From: Planomicrobium soli
GTDB lineage: Bacteria > Bacillota > Bacilli > Bacillales_A > Planococcaceae
Reading direction: 5' to 3'
Assembly (NCBI RefSeq): GCF_003014655.1
Contig: NZ_PYAT01000020.1
Location: 1 to 43,896 of the forward strand
DNA: 43,896 nucleotides
A program made the position numbers and the translations under genes. Below the pieces are notes generated by a model. That model did not search any database. It saw only the letters and a list, made by a program, of their open reading frames with translations, and was not told the origin of the DNA. This document shows positions 24,995 through 36,896 of this stretch, piece after piece. Positions within the stretch are counted from its first letter, which is position 1. Each line of letters opens with the position of its first letter.

Positions 24995-25319
24995 GCATAA
25001 GCGTTATAGCCAGATGACTGAACATGAATTGCGCGCTGAAATCGCGCGCTTGAAAGAAAAGGCGAGAAAAGCAGAGCAGCTCGGCATAGTCAACGAGTTT
25101 GCAGTGCTGGAGCGTAAGGCCATTATGGCAGCCGCCTATTTGATGGATCCAAATGATTTTAAAAAAGGCGAAGTATATCGGATCGAGGGCGATCCGGGTA
25201 AATATTTCAAGATTGATTATTTTAACGGCCGTTTTGCTTGGGGATACCGTCTCGGCGGCGAAAGGCATTTGGAAGCATTGCCGATTTCCATGCTCCGTCC
25301 ATTGAAAGAAGGGATGTAA
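24987..25319 (+). CDS. yfhH: YfhH family protein (DUF1811)
   Basis: A 110-residue protein, conserved directly after recX in Bacillales, with unknown function. The N-terminal half is helical and charged (SQMTEHELRAEIARLKEKARKAEQ, shortened here), and the C-terminal half looks like a small beta-barrel (KKGEVYRIEGDPGKYFKIDYF). Start ATG overlaps the end of recX; the Shine-Dalgarno (AAGGAG) is inside recX. Confidence 0.85.
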   Translation: MTEHKRYSQMTEHELRAEIARLKEKARKAEQLGIVNEFAVLERKAIMAAAYLMDPNDFKKGEVYRIEGDPGKYFKIDYFNGRFAWGYRLGGERHLEALPISMLRPLKEGM

Positions 25320-25323
25320 CAGG

Positions 25324-25581
25324 ATGAATGAAAAGATTGAAGAATTGACCGCTGAATTGCAAGAAAAAAATCCGAATTTGTCAGAAGAAAAAGCTCGTGT
25401 GTGGATTGAATTATTGGTATCGGATTTCGAGGCTTCTTACGCCAAAGCCGGTTACGATTACCAGGGGACGGCTGTGGTTGAAAAAGTCATCCGCCAATGG
25501 ATTCAAAGCTACGGTGACAAAATCCATGAATTTGCCGGACGCAATCCGAAATACGCACATTTGCTGAACGAACAAGATTAA
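25324..25581 (+). CDS. yfhJ: YfhJ family WVELL protein
   Basis: An 85-residue protein of the WVELL family, named for a conserved motif seen here as WIELL (residues 27-31). The conserved KAGYDYQG and VEKVIRQWI segments also match. The function is unknown. It starts 4 nt after yfhH stops and closes the recX-yfhH-yfhJ operon before a strong terminator. Confidence 0.83.
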   Translation: MNEKIEELTAELQEKNPNLSEEKARVWIELLVSDFEASYAKAGYDYQGTAVVEKVIRQWIQSYGDKIHEFAGRNPKYAHLLNEQD

Positions 25582-25586
25582 ATGAA

Positions 25587-25616
25587 AAAACGCACACTGC
25601 CAAAGTGTGCGTTTTA
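25587..25616 (+). terminator. Terminator of recX-yfhH-yfhJ
   Basis: AAAACGCACACT, loop GCCAA, AGTGTGCGTTTT. The stem also ends in T on the minus strand, but yfhP stops about 100 nt away. Confidence 0.9.
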
Positions 25617-25712
25617 GCTTGTTATAAAAGAAACCTTTTTTTGTAGTTGGTGTCCCAAAGTACGGACCAATCTCCAACTCCAAGCGTGAGAGAAAAAAAC
25701 TTCCGGTTTTCG

Positions 25713-26693
25713 CTAATTCATACTAAAATCCAGTTTTTCTCTCAACTTATCTTCGCTGAAGATCCAGCCGGTGTAGGACTGAATCACTTTGCATTCATGA
25801 TTCAAGCGTGCAACGGCAACGAACGGATAGTAGTCGTTGCTGCGGTATCGCAAGTCGATCAAACGGACTTCGTAAATATCGTCAATTTCACTAATTTCCC
25901 ATCGGTAAAGAGGGGAGAAAGAAACGAACGCCGCTACGTTTTTGTCTTTTAAAGCAGCCTGCATCAAATTGGAAGTCGGCAACGGTGTTTTCGGAAATTT
26001 GTCGTAAATATTGATTGACCGACCGTAAGCCCGTCCTACATAATGGTGGCGCTTAGAGTCTGCCGCAATACGCCATTGAAAAAAGCGCATAGTCGGTGCG
26101 ACAATGATTTCTTCGGCGTCTGGGATAGTGTTGCGGACAGCATGCTTTACTGCCGATTGCACTGCGAAACGGATCACATAGTAAAAGAATAGAACAACGT
26201 ATAAGGTAGCGATCGTCCAAACCGGGTTTGTGCCGAACGCCCAGAACATCAAAGCGATCAGATGGGCGCCGAAAATGATCGGATCAAACGTATTGATGAC
26301 ACTAAGCGCGACCCATTTGTTTGAGAATGGCCTAAGAGCTTGTGTACCATACGAATTGAAAATATCCACAAAGACGTGAAGAAATACAGCTAAAAACGTC
26401 CAAAGCCACAGATGGAGTAAGTTGGCTTCTTGGAAGATCATTCCTAAAACAAAGGTTATTAAAATCGGCCAAATGATAACTGCCGGTATGGAATGAGTAA
26501 TGCCGCGGTGATGCCGGATATAAACGGCATTATTTCGTAATTTTAAAACCGTATCAATATCAGGGGCTTGAGAGCCGATGATGGTTCCTGCGATTACCGC
26601 AGTCATGGTGATCGGATGTCCAGCTACTGCCGGATCAGCCATGGCAAGGCCGCCAAGTGAAATGCCCATCACAATGTGGGTGCCTGTATCCAT
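25713..26693 (-). CDS. yfhP: YfhP, membrane-bound metal-dependent hydrolase-like
   Basis: An inner-membrane protein of the DUF457/YdjM family, annotated as membrane-bound metal-dependent hydrolase. The conserved histidines are at the start (MDTGTHIVMGI) and in YIRHHRGITHSIPA, with a following FVDIFNSYGTQALRPFS. There are about four membrane segments and a C-terminal soluble part (residues about 190-326). B. subtilis YfhP acts as a repressor of cell-specific genes in some reports, from memory; the activity here is unproven. ATG at 26693 with AAAGGGGATGA upstream. Divergent from mutY as in B. subtilis. Confidence 0.85.
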   Translation of the reverse strand: MDTGTHIVMGISLGGLAMADPAVAGHPITMTAVIAGTIIGSQAPDIDTVLKLRNNAVYIRHHRGITHSIPAVIIWPILITFVLGMIFQEANLLHLWLWTFLAVFLHVFVDIFNSYGTQALRPFSNKWVALSVINTFDPIIFGAHLIALMFWAFGTNPVWTIATLYVVLFFYYVIRFAVQSAVKHAVRNTIPDAEEIIVAPTMRFFQWRIAADSKRHHYVGRAYGRSINIYDKFPKTPLPTSNLMQAALKDKNVAAFVSFSPLYRWEISEIDDIYEVRLIDLRYRSNDYYPFVAVARLNHECKVIQSYTGWIFSEDKLREKLDFSMN

Positions 26694-26792
26694 TGCTTCA
26701 TCCCCTTTCTTTAAAAGATAACTTTTGTCTGTAATCGCTATATTTTGTTAAAATAATAACACTTACTAATGATGCTACAATACCCGAAATTC

Positions 26793-26812
26793 TTGGGAAA
26801 TAATCTTCCCAA
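26793..26812. promoter_or_regulatory. Palindrome just before the mutY ribosome binding site
   Basis: TTGGGAA, ATAATC, TTCCCAA: a 7-bp inverted repeat that ends where the mutY Shine-Dalgarno (TTGGAGG) begins and lies in the yfhP-mutY divergent gap. It could be an operator or an mRNA hairpin in the 5' leader. Confidence 0.4.
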
Positions 26813-26821
26813 TTGGAGGCA

Positions 26822-28641
<1,820 letters not shown>

Positions 28642-28686
28642 TCCTTTGGTCCTTCCGTCTTATTACTGTATGTTTTCAGAATTGAT

Positions 28687-28695
28687 TGATATAAT
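28687..28695 (+). promoter_or_regulatory. Extended -10 promoter of ygaC
   Basis: TGATATAAT is a perfect extended -10 (TGnTATAAT), 49 nt upstream of the ygaC start. The -35 region is weak. Confidence 0.6.
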
Positions 28696-28744
28696 GTTGA
28701 AATAGCAGAAAATATAGGGTTTAGACAAGAAGGTGGGATGGTAC

Positions 28745-29290
28745 ATGGCGATTCCTGCGGAGGGAGAAACGATACAAATCCACAGTTACAAACACAACGG
28801 CCGAATCCACCGTGTCTGGCAGGAAACAACTGTACTAAAAGGAACAAACAACATTGTAATTGGTGCAAATGAGCGGACGATGGTGACAGAATCCGATGGC
28901 AGAACGTGGTTGACGCGTGAACCATCCATTTGTTATTTCCACGCGGAACATTGGTTTAATATCATATGCATGCTGCGTGAAGATGGGGTCTATTATTATT
29001 GCAATGTAAGTTCTCCATTCGTTTATAATAATGGATCTTTAAAATACATCGATTATGATTTGGATGTAAAAGTGTTTCCGGACATGTCATACACGCTGTT
29101 GGATGAAGACGAATATGAGGAACATAAACGGCAAATGGGATATCCTGAAGTGATCGATCAAATTCTTCATCGCAATGTGGAAAAGTTGATCGGCTGGATC
29201 AAACAGCGGAGAGGCCCATTCGCCCCGGACTTCATTGAAGTATGGACGAATCGCTATGAATTTCATAGGCAATACAAGATTCGTGAGTAA
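28745..29290 (+). CDS. ygaC: YgaC, DUF402 nucleoside tri-/diphosphate phosphatase family
   Basis: Cytosolic phosphatase family acting on nucleoside tri- and diphosphates (S. aureus SA1684/Ntdp is a studied member). The 181-residue protein shows the family core: [41 protein letters not shown] and the acidic metal-binding [13 protein letters not shown], then LDEDEYEEH. The ATG at 28745 is 8 nt after GAAGGTGG; a GTG at 28733 lies inside that site. A terminator follows. Confidence 0.87.
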   Translation: MAIPAEGETIQIHSYKHNGRIHRVWQETTVLKGTNNIVIGANERTMVTESDGRTWLTREPSICYFHAEHWFNIICMLREDGVYYYCNVSSPFVYNNGSLKYIDYDLDVKVFPDMSYTLLDEDEYEEHKRQMGYPEVIDQILHRNVEKLIGWIKQRRGPFAPDFIEVWTNRYEFHRQYKIRE

Positions 29291-29328
29291 AATGAAAGCC
29301 TGTTGCCTGGCAACAGGTTTTTCATTTT
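29289..29328 (+). terminator. Terminator of ygaC
   Basis: AAAATGAAAgCCTGTTGCC, T, GGCAACAGGtTTTTCATTTT: a long near-perfect stem that includes the ygaC stop codon. Confidence 0.9.
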
Positions 29329-29349
29329 GAAAAGATTGGAGTGAAAGCC

Positions 29350-31095
29350 TTGAGCAGCATGAAGCGTTACATGAAGTTTGTCAAACCGTACAATTGGCAA
29401 ATTTTCTTAACTATAGTCATTGGAATATTTAAATTCGCCATTCCGCTTTTTATCCCGTTGCTTATCAAAATCGTAATTGATGACATTATCGGAGCAGAAG
29501 CTTTATCAAGTAGTGAAAAGCTAAGGCAGCTTTACATGTGGCTTGGCGGTACTGCGATTCTGTTTTTTATTTTCCGTCCTCCTATTGAATACTACCGTCA
29601 GTACTATGCGCAACTTGTCAGCAATAAAATCCTCTACGACATTCGTCAGGAACTATACGGCCACATGCAGCGCTTAAGCTTGCGCTTTTATGCCAACACA
29701 CGGGCAGGGGAAGTGATTTCCCGAGTCATAAACGATGTAGAGCAAACGAAAAACTTTGTCATGATTGGCTTGATGAATTTATGGCTTGACCTTGCGACCA
29801 TTCTGATTGCGATTGGCATTATGCTGACAATGGATGTTCCGCTGACACTTGTTACGCTCCTGGCATTTCCATTCTATGCTTTCAGCGTCAAATATTTCTT
29901 TGGCCGCTTGCGGGACTTGACGCGCGAACGCTCTCAAGCGTTAGCGAATGTCCAAAGTTATTTGCATGAGCGAGTCCAGGGAATGAGCATCATCAAAAGC
30001 TTTGTACTGGAAAAACATGAACAAAAAATCTTCGATGCAAACAATGATCAATTTCTTGAAAAGGCGGTTGATCATACGAAGTGGAATGCCAAAGCATTTG
30101 CGGTCGTCAACACCATAACCGATATCGCTCCATTATTAGTGATAGGCTATGCCGGCTATCAAGTAATACAGGGAAATCTTTCAGTCGGAACAATGGTAGC
30201 ATTTATCGCTTATATTGAACGCTTGTACAATCCGCTTCGCCGTCTGGTCAATTCATCCACCACCTTGACTCAATCATTTGCGTCGATGGACCGCGTTTTT
30301 GAATTGATGGATGAAGATTATGATGTGAAGGATAAAGAAAATGCCCGCGATTTAAAAAACGTGGATGGAAAACTGGAATTCCGTGGTGTTTCTTTCCATT
30401 ACAGCGATAGTACGGAAGCAGTCCTGTCCGATTTGAACTTCACGGTCAAGCCAGGTGAAACGGTTGCGTTTGTCGGAATGAGCGGCGGCGGGAAATCCAC
30501 CATCGTTTCCCTTATTCCAAGATTTTACGACGTAACGGACGGCAGCATTTTAATGGATGGCCATAATTTAAAAGATGTCACGATCCATTCGCTTCGGGAC
30601 CAGATCGGTTTAGTGCTGCAAGATTCAATTTTATTCAGCGATTCGGTAAAATCCAATATTCTTATGGGCCGTCCTGGCGCCACGGATGAAGAAGTGGTAG
30701 CGGCGGCGAAAGCGGCAAATGCACACGAATTTATCGAATTGCTGCCGGAAGGCTACGACACCAAAGTAGGTGAGCGTGGCGTCAAGTTGTCTGGCGGGCA
30801 AAAGCAGCGTGTGGCGATTGCCCGCGTTTTCCTAAAAAATCCGCCAATCCTTATTTTGGATGAAGCGACATCCGCGTTGGATCTGGAAAGCGAATCTTTG
30901 ATCCAGGACTCGCTTGAAAAATTAGCGCATGACCGGACCACCTTGATTGTCGCGCATCGTTTATCGACCATTACCCATGCTGACCAGATCCTTGTAATCA
31001 ACCACGGCAAATTGGTTGAAAAAGGAACCCACGACGAATTGATGAAGCGCCAAGGAATATACCATAATCTGTTTCAAGTACAGCATTTCGTATAA
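29350..31095 (+). CDS. ygaD: ABC transporter, fused permease/ATPase (YgaD)
   Basis: A half-transporter of the MsbA/LmrA exporter type, active as a homodimer at the membrane and likely to expel lipids or drugs. The first 320 residues hold six membrane helices. The ATPase domain has Walker [10 protein letters not shown], a Q-loop, the signature LSGGQKQR, Walker [13 protein letters not shown] and the H-loop IVAHRLST. 581 residues from a TTG at 29350, 8 nt after GGAG; GTG 29341 and ATG 29359 are less well placed. The position after ygaC matches B. subtilis. Terminator downstream. Confidence 0.9.
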   Translation: MSSMKRYMKFVKPYNWQIFLTIVIGIFKFAIPLFIPLLIKIVIDDIIGAEALSSSEKLRQLYMWLGGTAILFFIFRPPIEYYRQYYAQLVSNKILYDIRQELYGHMQRLSLRFYANTRAGEVISRVINDVEQTKNFVMIGLMNLWLDLATILIAIGIMLTMDVPLTLVTLLAFPFYAFSVKYFFGRLRDLTRERSQALANVQSYLHERVQGMSIIKSFVLEKHEQKIFDANNDQFLEKAVDHTKWNAKAFAVVNTITDIAPLLVIGYAGYQVIQGNLSVGTMVAFIAYIERLYNPLRRLVNSSTTLTQSFASMDRVFELMDEDYDVKDKENARDLKNVDGKLEFRGVSFHYSDSTEAVLSDLNFTVKPGETVAFVGMSGGGKSTIVSLIPRFYDVTDGSILMDGHNLKDVTIHSLRDQIGLVLQDSILFSDSVKSNILMGRPGATDEEVVAAAKAANAHEFIELLPEGYDTKVGERGVKLSGGQKQRVAIARVFLKNPPILILDEATSALDLESESLIQDSLEKLAHDRTTLIVAHRLSTITHADQILVINHGKLVEKGTHDELMKRQGIYHNLFQVQHFV

Positions 31096-31103
31096 TAGTG
31101 CTT

Positions 31104-31129
31104 AAGCCCCCATTTTAGGGGGCTTTTTT
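31104..31129 (+). terminator. Terminator of ygaD
   Basis: AAGCCCCC, ATTTTA, GGGGGCTTTTTT. Confidence 0.9.
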
Positions 31130-31174
31130 ATATATTTGGAATGAGTCTAAAAGCCGGAAGTTTTTAGGATACTA

Positions 31175-31202
31175 TTGCAATCAACCTAATATTACGTATA
31201 AT
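31175..31202 (+). promoter_or_regulatory. Promoter of the oligopeptide transporter operon
   Basis: TTGCAA (31175-31180), 16 nt, TATAAT (31197-31202), 49 nt upstream of the first ATPase gene. A good sigma-A site. Confidence 0.75.
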
Positions 31203-31251
31203 AAGAATAAAAATAATTTTCAGAACAATGAAGCGGAAAAGGGGTGAGGAT

Positions 31252-32271
31252 GTGGGGGAGCGCAAAAAGATATTAGATGTAAAAGGGTTAAAAACGTCCT
31301 TTTTCACAGATGATGGAGAAGTTCCGGCTGTGGATAATGTAGATTTTCACATACGAGAAGGGGAAGTGTTAGGCATCGTAGGAGAATCCGGTTGCGGAAA
31401 AAGCGTTACTTCCTTGTCGATTATGGGCCTTGTGCCAAGCCCACCTGGAAAGATTACCGGCGGTGAAATTTTATTTCAGGATAAAGATTTAACCCAGCTG
31501 CCTGAGAAAAAAATGCGTGGAATCCGCGGTAATGATATTGCGATGATTTTCCAGGAGCCTATGACTTCTTTAAATCCTCTTTTTACAATCGGCGATCAAT
31601 TGAGAGAAGCAATTAAAATCCACAAACGCGACTGGTCAAAAAAACAAATTCAGGACCGCGCTGTTGAAATGATGCGTTTGGTCGGTTTGCCGCGTGCGGA
31701 AGATTTGATGAAAGAATATCCTCATCAACTGTCAGGCGGAATGCGGCAGCGGGTCATGATTGCAATGGCTTTGTTGTGCGATCCAAAAGTGCTGATTGCT
31801 GATGAACCGACGACCGCCCTCGATGTAACGATCCAAGCCCAAATATTGACCTTGATTAAAAATCTAAACGAAAAATTAAATACTGCAGTTTTATTGATTA
31901 CCCACGATTTGGGTGTAGTGGCGGAAACGTGTGAACGGGTGATCGTCATGTATGCAGGAAAAGTGGTCGAGGAGGGTCCAGTGGAAACGATTTTCAAAGA
32001 TCCGCAGCATCCTTATACGCGCGGACTTCTTGAATCTGTGCCAGATATGCGCTTTAAGAAAGAACGCCTTTACTCTATTCCAGGAAACGTGCCAAAACCT
32101 GGAACTATCCATACGGGATGCAAATTTGCCCCGCGCTGCGAATTTGCCTTTGACCGATGCATCACTGAAAATCCAGACTTGTATCAAACAGCGGGCAACC
32201 ACAAAACACGCTGTTTCCTATTTGATCCAAAGGAGGCAACGGCGCATGACCGAACCGCTATTAAAAGTTGA
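31252..32271 (+). CDS. appD: Oligopeptide ABC transporter ATPase (AppD/OppD-like)
   Basis: First of two ATPases that drive peptide import. Walker A GESGCGKS, signature LSGGMRQR, Walker [13 protein letters not shown], and the C-terminal oligopeptide-transporter domain with the Cys pattern [15 protein letters not shown] that binds an iron-sulfur cluster in related proteins. The GTG at 31252 has AAAAGGGG at 7 nt and gives 339 residues; an ATG 24 nt earlier lies upstream of that site. The gene order ATPase-ATPase-binding protein-permease-permease equals the B. subtilis app operon (appDFABC), so App names are used as a guide; the substrate range is not proved. Confidence 0.88.
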   Translation: MGERKKILDVKGLKTSFFTDDGEVPAVDNVDFHIREGEVLGIVGESGCGKSVTSLSIMGLVPSPPGKITGGEILFQDKDLTQLPEKKMRGIRGNDIAMIFQEPMTSLNPLFTIGDQLREAIKIHKRDWSKKQIQDRAVEMMRLVGLPRAEDLMKEYPHQLSGGMRQRVMIAMALLCDPKVLIADEPTTALDVTIQAQILTLIKNLNEKLNTAVLLITHDLGVVAETCERVIVMYAGKVVEEGPVETIFKDPQHPYTRGLLESVPDMRFKKERLYSIPGNVPKPGTIHTGCKFAPRCEFAFDRCITENPDLYQTAGNHKTRCFLFDPKEATAHDRTAIKS

Positions 32272-33229
32272 AGGACTTAAAAAATATTTCCCGATAAAGT
32301 CGGGGCTGTTTGGGCAAGTAAAGAACCATGTAAAAGCTGTCGATGATGTTTCGTTTACTGTTGCCGAAGGCGAAACTTTAGGTATCGTAGGTGAATCCGG
32401 TTGCGGAAAATCGACGACCGGACGAATGCTTATGCGCTTATTGGACCCAACAGAAGGCAAAGTGTTTTTTGATGGCCAGGAGCTTACCAAACTTTCCAAT
32501 CAGGAAATGAGAAAAGCGCGCCGTGACATTCAAATGGTATTTCAAGATCCCTATGCCTCGTTGAATCCGCGCCACACCATCGAAAAAATTCTGATGGAGC
32601 CGTTAAACGTCCACAACATCGGCGATCCGAAAGAACGAAAAAAGAAAGTACATGAGTTTCTAGAAATTGTCGGTCTCAGCAGCTATCATGCCAAACGCTA
32701 TCCGCATCAATTCAGCGGCGGACAGCGCCAGCGCATCGGCATTGCCAGAGCATTGATGACGAATCCAAAGCTGATTATTGCAGATGAGCCAGTTTCAGCC
32801 CTTGATGTTTCTATCCAGGCGCAAGTATTGAACTTGATGCAGGATCTTCAAAAGGAGCTGAAACTTACTTATATATTCATTGCCCATGATCTTGGGGTAG
32901 TCCGTCATATCAGTGATCGCGTAGGCGTAATGTATCTGGGGCAGATGGCGGAACTAGCCAACAGCGAAGATCTTTACGAAAAGCCGCTGCATCCGTATAC
33001 GCAGGCCCTGCTCGCTGCTGTTCCCGTACCGGATCCGGATTTCAAACGGGAGCAAATTGTGATCAAAGGGGATATTCCAAGCCCGGCAAATCCTCCAAGC
33101 GGCTGCAGGTTCCATACGCGCTGCCCTTTTAAGATGGATATTTGTGAAACAACAGTGCCGATTTTTGCAGAAGTTGAAAAAGGTCATTCTGTAGCCTGCC
33201 ATCTTTACGAAGAGTCCAGGCCGCAATGA
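32246..33229 (+). CDS. appF: Oligopeptide ABC transporter ATPase (AppF/OppF-like)
   Basis: Second ATPase of the peptide importer. Walker [10 protein letters not shown], signature FSGGQRQR, Walker [13 protein letters not shown], and a C-terminal [16 protein letters not shown]. 327 residues from ATG 32246, 9 nt after AGGAGG. It overlaps the end of the first ATPase by 26 nt, so translation is coupled; the longer reading frame upstream lies in the appD sequence and is not real. Confidence 0.9.
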   Translation: MTEPLLKVEGLKKYFPIKSGLFGQVKNHVKAVDDVSFTVAEGETLGIVGESGCGKSTTGRMLMRLLDPTEGKVFFDGQELTKLSNQEMRKARRDIQMVFQDPYASLNPRHTIEKILMEPLNVHNIGDPKERKKKVHEFLEIVGLSSYHAKRYPHQFSGGQRQRIGIARALMTNPKLIIADEPVSALDVSIQAQVLNLMQDLQKELKLTYIFIAHDLGVVRHISDRVGVMYLGQMAELANSEDLYEKPLHPYTQALLAAVPVPDPDFKREQIVIKGDIPSPANPPSGCRFHTRCPFKMDICETTVPIFAEVEKGHSVACHLYEESRPQ

Positions 33230-33258
33230 TAATAAAAAACACAAACGGAGGGGTTAAT

Positions 33259-34881
33259 TTGGGAAATAAAAAGTTCTTGTCACTAGCATTGCTTATGCTG
33301 ATGCTATTGTCGACAGCGCTTTACGGCTGTAGTTCAGGAAACACTTCAGAAGGCACCGAAAGCGGTGGCGGAGATGAAGAGGAAACAGCGGAAGAAAAAA
33401 CACTGATCTTTGGACGCGGCGGTGACTCTGTATCCCTCGATCCAATCGTAGTAACTGACGGCGAGTCTTACAAAGTCACGAAAAACATTTTTGATACATT
33501 GGTAAACTTTGGTGAGCAAGATACAGAAATTCACCCTGGATTAGCAAAAGAGTGGACAGCGGCTAAAGATGGCCTGACGTACAACTTTGTATTGGAAGAA
33601 GGCGTGAAGTTCCATGACGGAACAGATTTCAATGCAGAGGCAGTTGTTAAAAACTTTGAACGCTGGGCAGGCGGAGATGCTGATAAATTCCCTTACTATG
33701 GTTCAATGTTTGGCGGCTTCGGCAGCGATGAAGGCCATGTTATCGAATCAGTTACTGCAACTGGCGATTACGAAGTAGAATTCAAATTGAAACGTCCACA
33801 AGCGCCTTTCTTGAAAAACTTGGCGATGAGTTCTTTCGGGATTGCATCACCAACTGCTTTTGAAGAAGCTGGCGACAAGTTCGGCGACAGCCCAGTAGGA
33901 ACCGGGCCATTCAAATTTGTCGAATGGAAACGCAACGACACAGTAACGTTAGAAAAATTCGATGAGTACTGGGTCGAAGGCGAACCGAAATTGGATAAAG
34001 TTGTATTCCGTTCGATTCCGGACAACTCGGCTCGTTTGAACGCGTTATTGTCTGGTGAAATTGACTTGGCAGATGGCATCACGCCATCAGACGCAACAAC
34101 TATCGAAGGAAATGCCGATCTTCAATTGTTCGAGCGTCCTTCCATGAACATAGGCTACTTAGGATTGACGAATACACGCGAACCTTTTGATGATCCAAAA
34201 GTGCGTCAAGCAATGAACTACGCAATCGATAAACAAGCTATTGTTGATGCATTCTTCGAAGGGCGTGGAGATGTTGCGGCAAACCCGATTCCACCATCAA
34301 TCAGCGGATACAACGATGACATCGAACCTTATCCGTATGATCCTGAAAAAGCAAAAGAACTATTAAAAGAAGCTGGACTTGAAAATGGCTTTGATATGGA
34401 GCTATATGCAATGCCAGTTCCTCGTCCGTATATGCCGGATGGCCAAAAAGTGGCGGAAGCAATTCAGAAAAACTTATCGGATATTGGTGTTAACGCTAAA
34501 ATCGTTTCGTTTGAATGGGCTACTTATCTTGAAAAAGCAGCAGCTGGAGAAGCAGACGCTTTCTTATTAGGCTGGACAGGGGACAACGGCGATGCCGATA
34601 ACTTCCTATATGTATTGCTCGACAAAGACAATATCGGTTCAAATAACTACGCATATTACGAAAATCAAGAATTACACGATATCTTGATCAAAGCGCAAAC
34701 AGAAGTGGATGAAGACAAGCGTAATGAATTATACGCGCAAGCTCAAGAAATTATCCACGAAGATGCACCATGGGTTCCGCTTGCGCATTCAACGCCATTA
34801 TTAGCGGGCGGGAAAAATGTAACGAACTTTAAAGCACACCCAACAGGCTCTGATAAACTATCGACTGTTGATTTGCAGTAG
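33259..34881 (+). CDS. appA: Oligopeptide-binding lipoprotein (AppA/DppE-like)
   Basis: Solute-binding protein family 5 lipoprotein that captures peptides outside the membrane. A lipoprotein signal is clear: MGNKKFLSLALLMLMLLS, then lipobox LYGC (cleavage before Cys), followed by an acidic Ser/Gly/Glu linker. Family segments appear in order: ILFGRGGD-like start, PGLAKEWT, GVKFHDGTDFNAEAVV, GTGPFKFVEW, and the late WTGDNGDADNFL and PWVPLAHSTP. The start is TTG at 33259, 5 nt after CGGAGGGG; an ATG 33 nt earlier has no Shine-Dalgarno. 540 residues. A terminator-like stem separates it from the permeases. Confidence 0.9.
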   Translation: MGNKKFLSLALLMLMLLSTALYGCSSGNTSEGTESGGGDEEETAEEKTLIFGRGGDSVSLDPIVVTDGESYKVTKNIFDTLVNFGEQDTEIHPGLAKEWTAAKDGLTYNFVLEEGVKFHDGTDFNAEAVVKNFERWAGGDADKFPYYGSMFGGFGSDEGHVIESVTATGDYEVEFKLKRPQAPFLKNLAMSSFGIASPTAFEEAGDKFGDSPVGTGPFKFVEWKRNDTVTLEKFDEYWVEGEPKLDKVVFRSIPDNSARLNALLSGEIDLADGITPSDATTIEGNADLQLFERPSMNIGYLGLTNTREPFDDPKVRQAMNYAIDKQAIVDAFFEGRGDVAANPIPPSISGYNDDIEPYPYDPEKAKELLKEAGLENGFDMELYAMPVPRPYMPDGQKVAEAIQKNLSDIGVNAKIVSFEWATYLEKAAAGEADAFLLGWTGDNGDADNFLYVLLDKDNIGSNNYAYYENQELHDILIKAQTEVDEDKRNELYAQAQEIIHEDAPWVPLAHSTPLLAGGKNVTNFKAHPTGSDKLSTVDLQ

Positions 34882-34888
34882 GCATTCT

Positions 34889-34923
34889 AAGGAGAGAGGT
34901 CATATTGATTTCTCTCCTTTTTT
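34889..34923 (+). terminator. Intercistronic stem with T-run after appA
   Basis: AAGGAGAGA, 13-nt loop, TCTCTCCTTTTTTT between the binding protein and permease genes. It probably terminates part of the transcripts so that the binding protein is made in excess over the permeases; a stabilising 3' structure is also possible. Confidence 0.72.
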
Positions 34924-34986
34924 CTTAGGTTAACCAATTTCAGATGATTTTTTATACATACTGCAAGGGATGGAGAGGTGGAGAAA

Positions 34987-35991
34987 ATGCTTCACTATAT
35001 TGGTAGCCGTATTTTCCAATTGATTCCGGTCTTGTTGGGCATGACTTTTATCGTATTCCTGATCATCCGCGCGATACCGGGAGATCCGGCTCAAGTTATT
35101 TTAGGCCAGCAAGCATCCGAAGAAGCAATAAAAGCATTAAGAACGACGCTCGGTTTAGATAATCCTTGGTATATCCAATACTTTGAATACTTAAAAGGGC
35201 TCTTTACCGGTGATTTAGGAGAATCACTGCGTACCAGAAATCCAGTGGCAGATGAAGTATGGCCATATTTGGCGGCTACTATTGAATTGTCTGTATTCGC
35301 CATCATCATTGCTGTTATTATTGGCATCAACGCAGGCATCATCTCCGCTTGGTTTCAAAATTCATGGTTTGATTATTTGGCGATGATCATTGCACTTATT
35401 GGAGTATCCATGCCGATATTCTGGCTGGGGTTGATGAATCAATGGATTTTCTCAATTGAATTAGGGGTTCTTCCAACGACAGGAAGAGAAAATGTCCGTG
35501 ATCCGGTTGATGTTATAACGCACTTTTATTTGATCGATACATTGATCCAAGGGAATTTCGCCCAATTTTCCATTGTCTTGAAGCATTTGATATTGCCAGG
35601 AACCGCACTTGCGACAATTCCGATGGCCATCATTGCACGGATGACCCGCTCGAGTATGCTCGAAGTGATGCGCTCTGATTATGTTCGGACTGCACGTTCG
35701 AAAGGATTGAAAATGTTCCGTGTAGTCTACAAACATGCTCTGAAAAATGCGATCATCCCAGTTTTGACCATTATCGGACTTCAAATGGGCTTGCTTCTTG
35801 GCGGAGCTATTTTGACAGAAACCATCTTTGGGTGGCCAGGAATCGGCCGCTATATTTACGAAGCGATCGGTTTCCGGGATTATCCAGTTATCCAATCCGG
35901 AATTTTAATTGTCGCGTTTATTTTTGTCATGATCAATTTGCTAGTGGACATGCTTTATGGTTTGATCGATCCGCGCATTAAATATGAATAG
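34987..35991 (+). CDS. appB: Oligopeptide ABC transporter permease (AppB/DppB-like)
   Basis: Membrane permease with six helices. The N-terminal RIFQLIPVLLGMTFIVFLI and IPGDPA are typical of the OppB family, and the ATPase-contact EAA loop is RTARSKGLKMFRVVYKHALKNA. 334 residues from ATG 34987, 6 nt after GAGAGGTGG; a GTG 9 nt earlier overlaps that site. Follows the binding-protein gene after a 105-nt gap with a terminator stem, and precedes appC by 17 nt. Confidence 0.9.
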   Translation: MLHYIGSRIFQLIPVLLGMTFIVFLIIRAIPGDPAQVILGQQASEEAIKALRTTLGLDNPWYIQYFEYLKGLFTGDLGESLRTRNPVADEVWPYLAATIELSVFAIIIAVIIGINAGIISAWFQNSWFDYLAMIIALIGVSMPIFWLGLMNQWIFSIELGVLPTTGRENVRDPVDVITHFYLIDTLIQGNFAQFSIVLKHLILPGTALATIPMAIIARMTRSSMLEVMRSDYVRTARSKGLKMFRVVYKHALKNAIIPVLTIIGLQMGLLLGGAILTETIFGWPGIGRYIYEAIGFRDYPVIQSGILIVAFIFVMINLLVDMLYGLIDPRIKYE

Positions 35992-36008
35992 GAAGGAGGA
36001 GAAGCAGA

Positions 36009-36896
36009 ATGGCACAATCAGCTATCGATAAAAATGAAATGAAAATGGAAAAAGTGGCGGGGCCTTGGAAAGAAGCATGGCGAGGATTCCGAAAAAGCAA
36101 AGTGGCAGTAGTCGGTATGGGAATTGTTCTCTTTTTTGTCTTAATGGCGATTTTCGGTCCGCTTTTTACCCCACAAGGAATCAACGAACAGAATTTGGCC
36201 AATAAGCTGCTGCCTCCTTCCAGTGAACATTGGATGGGCACAGACGATTTTGGCCGAGATATTCTGTCGCGAATTGTATACGGCGCAAGAATATCCTTAT
36301 GGGTCGGCTTTTTAGCGGTTATCGGATCTGCTGTCGTGGGCAGTACATTAGGAATTATTGCTGGCTATTATGGCCGTTGGGTAGATACCATCATATCCCG
36401 CATTTTTGATATCATGTTGGCATTTCCAAGCATTTTGTTGGCGATTGCGGTAGTATCGGTCCTTGGGCCATCGCTACGCAATGCATTGATTGCTATTGCG
36501 CTGATCAACGTGCCAAACTTCGGGCGTTTGATCCGTTCAAAAGTATTGAGCATTAAAGAAGACGAGTATATTATGTCTGCAAGAGCGATTGGAATGAAAG
36601 ACAACAGAATTTTATTTTCTCATATTTTGCCGAATTCTATGGCGCCAGTTATTGTGCAAGGGACACTTGCAATTGCAACTGCCATTATCGAAGCGGCTGC
36701 ACTCGGATTTTTAGGGCTCGGCGCACAAGCGCCGTCTCCAGAATGGGGGAAAATGCTGGCGGATTCCAGGTCTTACTTGACCAATGCGCCTTGGACCATG
36801 ATTTTTCCCGGTATTGCCATCATGCTGACGGTTTTAGGATTTAATTTAATGGGCGACGGTCTGCGCGATGCGCTAGACCCGCGGATGAAATCATAA
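36009..36896 (+). CDS. appC: Oligopeptide ABC transporter permease (AppC/DppC-like)
   Basis: Second permease, 295 residues with six helices. Family features include the N-terminal cytoplasmic arm (WRGFRKSKVAVVGM), HWMGTDDFGRDILSRIVYGAR, and the EAA loop SARAIGMKDNRILFSHILPN. ATG at 36009 with GGAGGA about 9 nt upstream. Last gene of the operon; a perfect terminator follows. Confidence 0.9.
   Translation: MAQSAIDKNEMKMEKVAGPWKEAWRGFRKSKVAVVGMGIVLFFVLMAIFGPLFTPQGINEQNLANKLLPPSSEHWMGTDDFGRDILSRIVYGARISLWVGFLAVIGSAVVGSTLGIIAGYYGRWVDTIISRIFDIMLAFPSILLAIAVVSVLGPSLRNALIAIALINVPNFGRLIRSKVLSIKEDEYIMSARAIGMKDNRILFSHILPNSMAPVIVQGTLAIATAIIEAAALGFLGLGAQAPSPEWGKMLADSRSYLTNAPWTMIFPGIAIMLTVLGFNLMGDGLRDALDPRMKS

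Noticed and set aside
31952..32245. N-terminal extension of the second peptide-transporter ATPase
   Set aside because: This part of the frame lies out of frame within the first ATPase gene; homology and a strong AGGAGG place the start at 32246.
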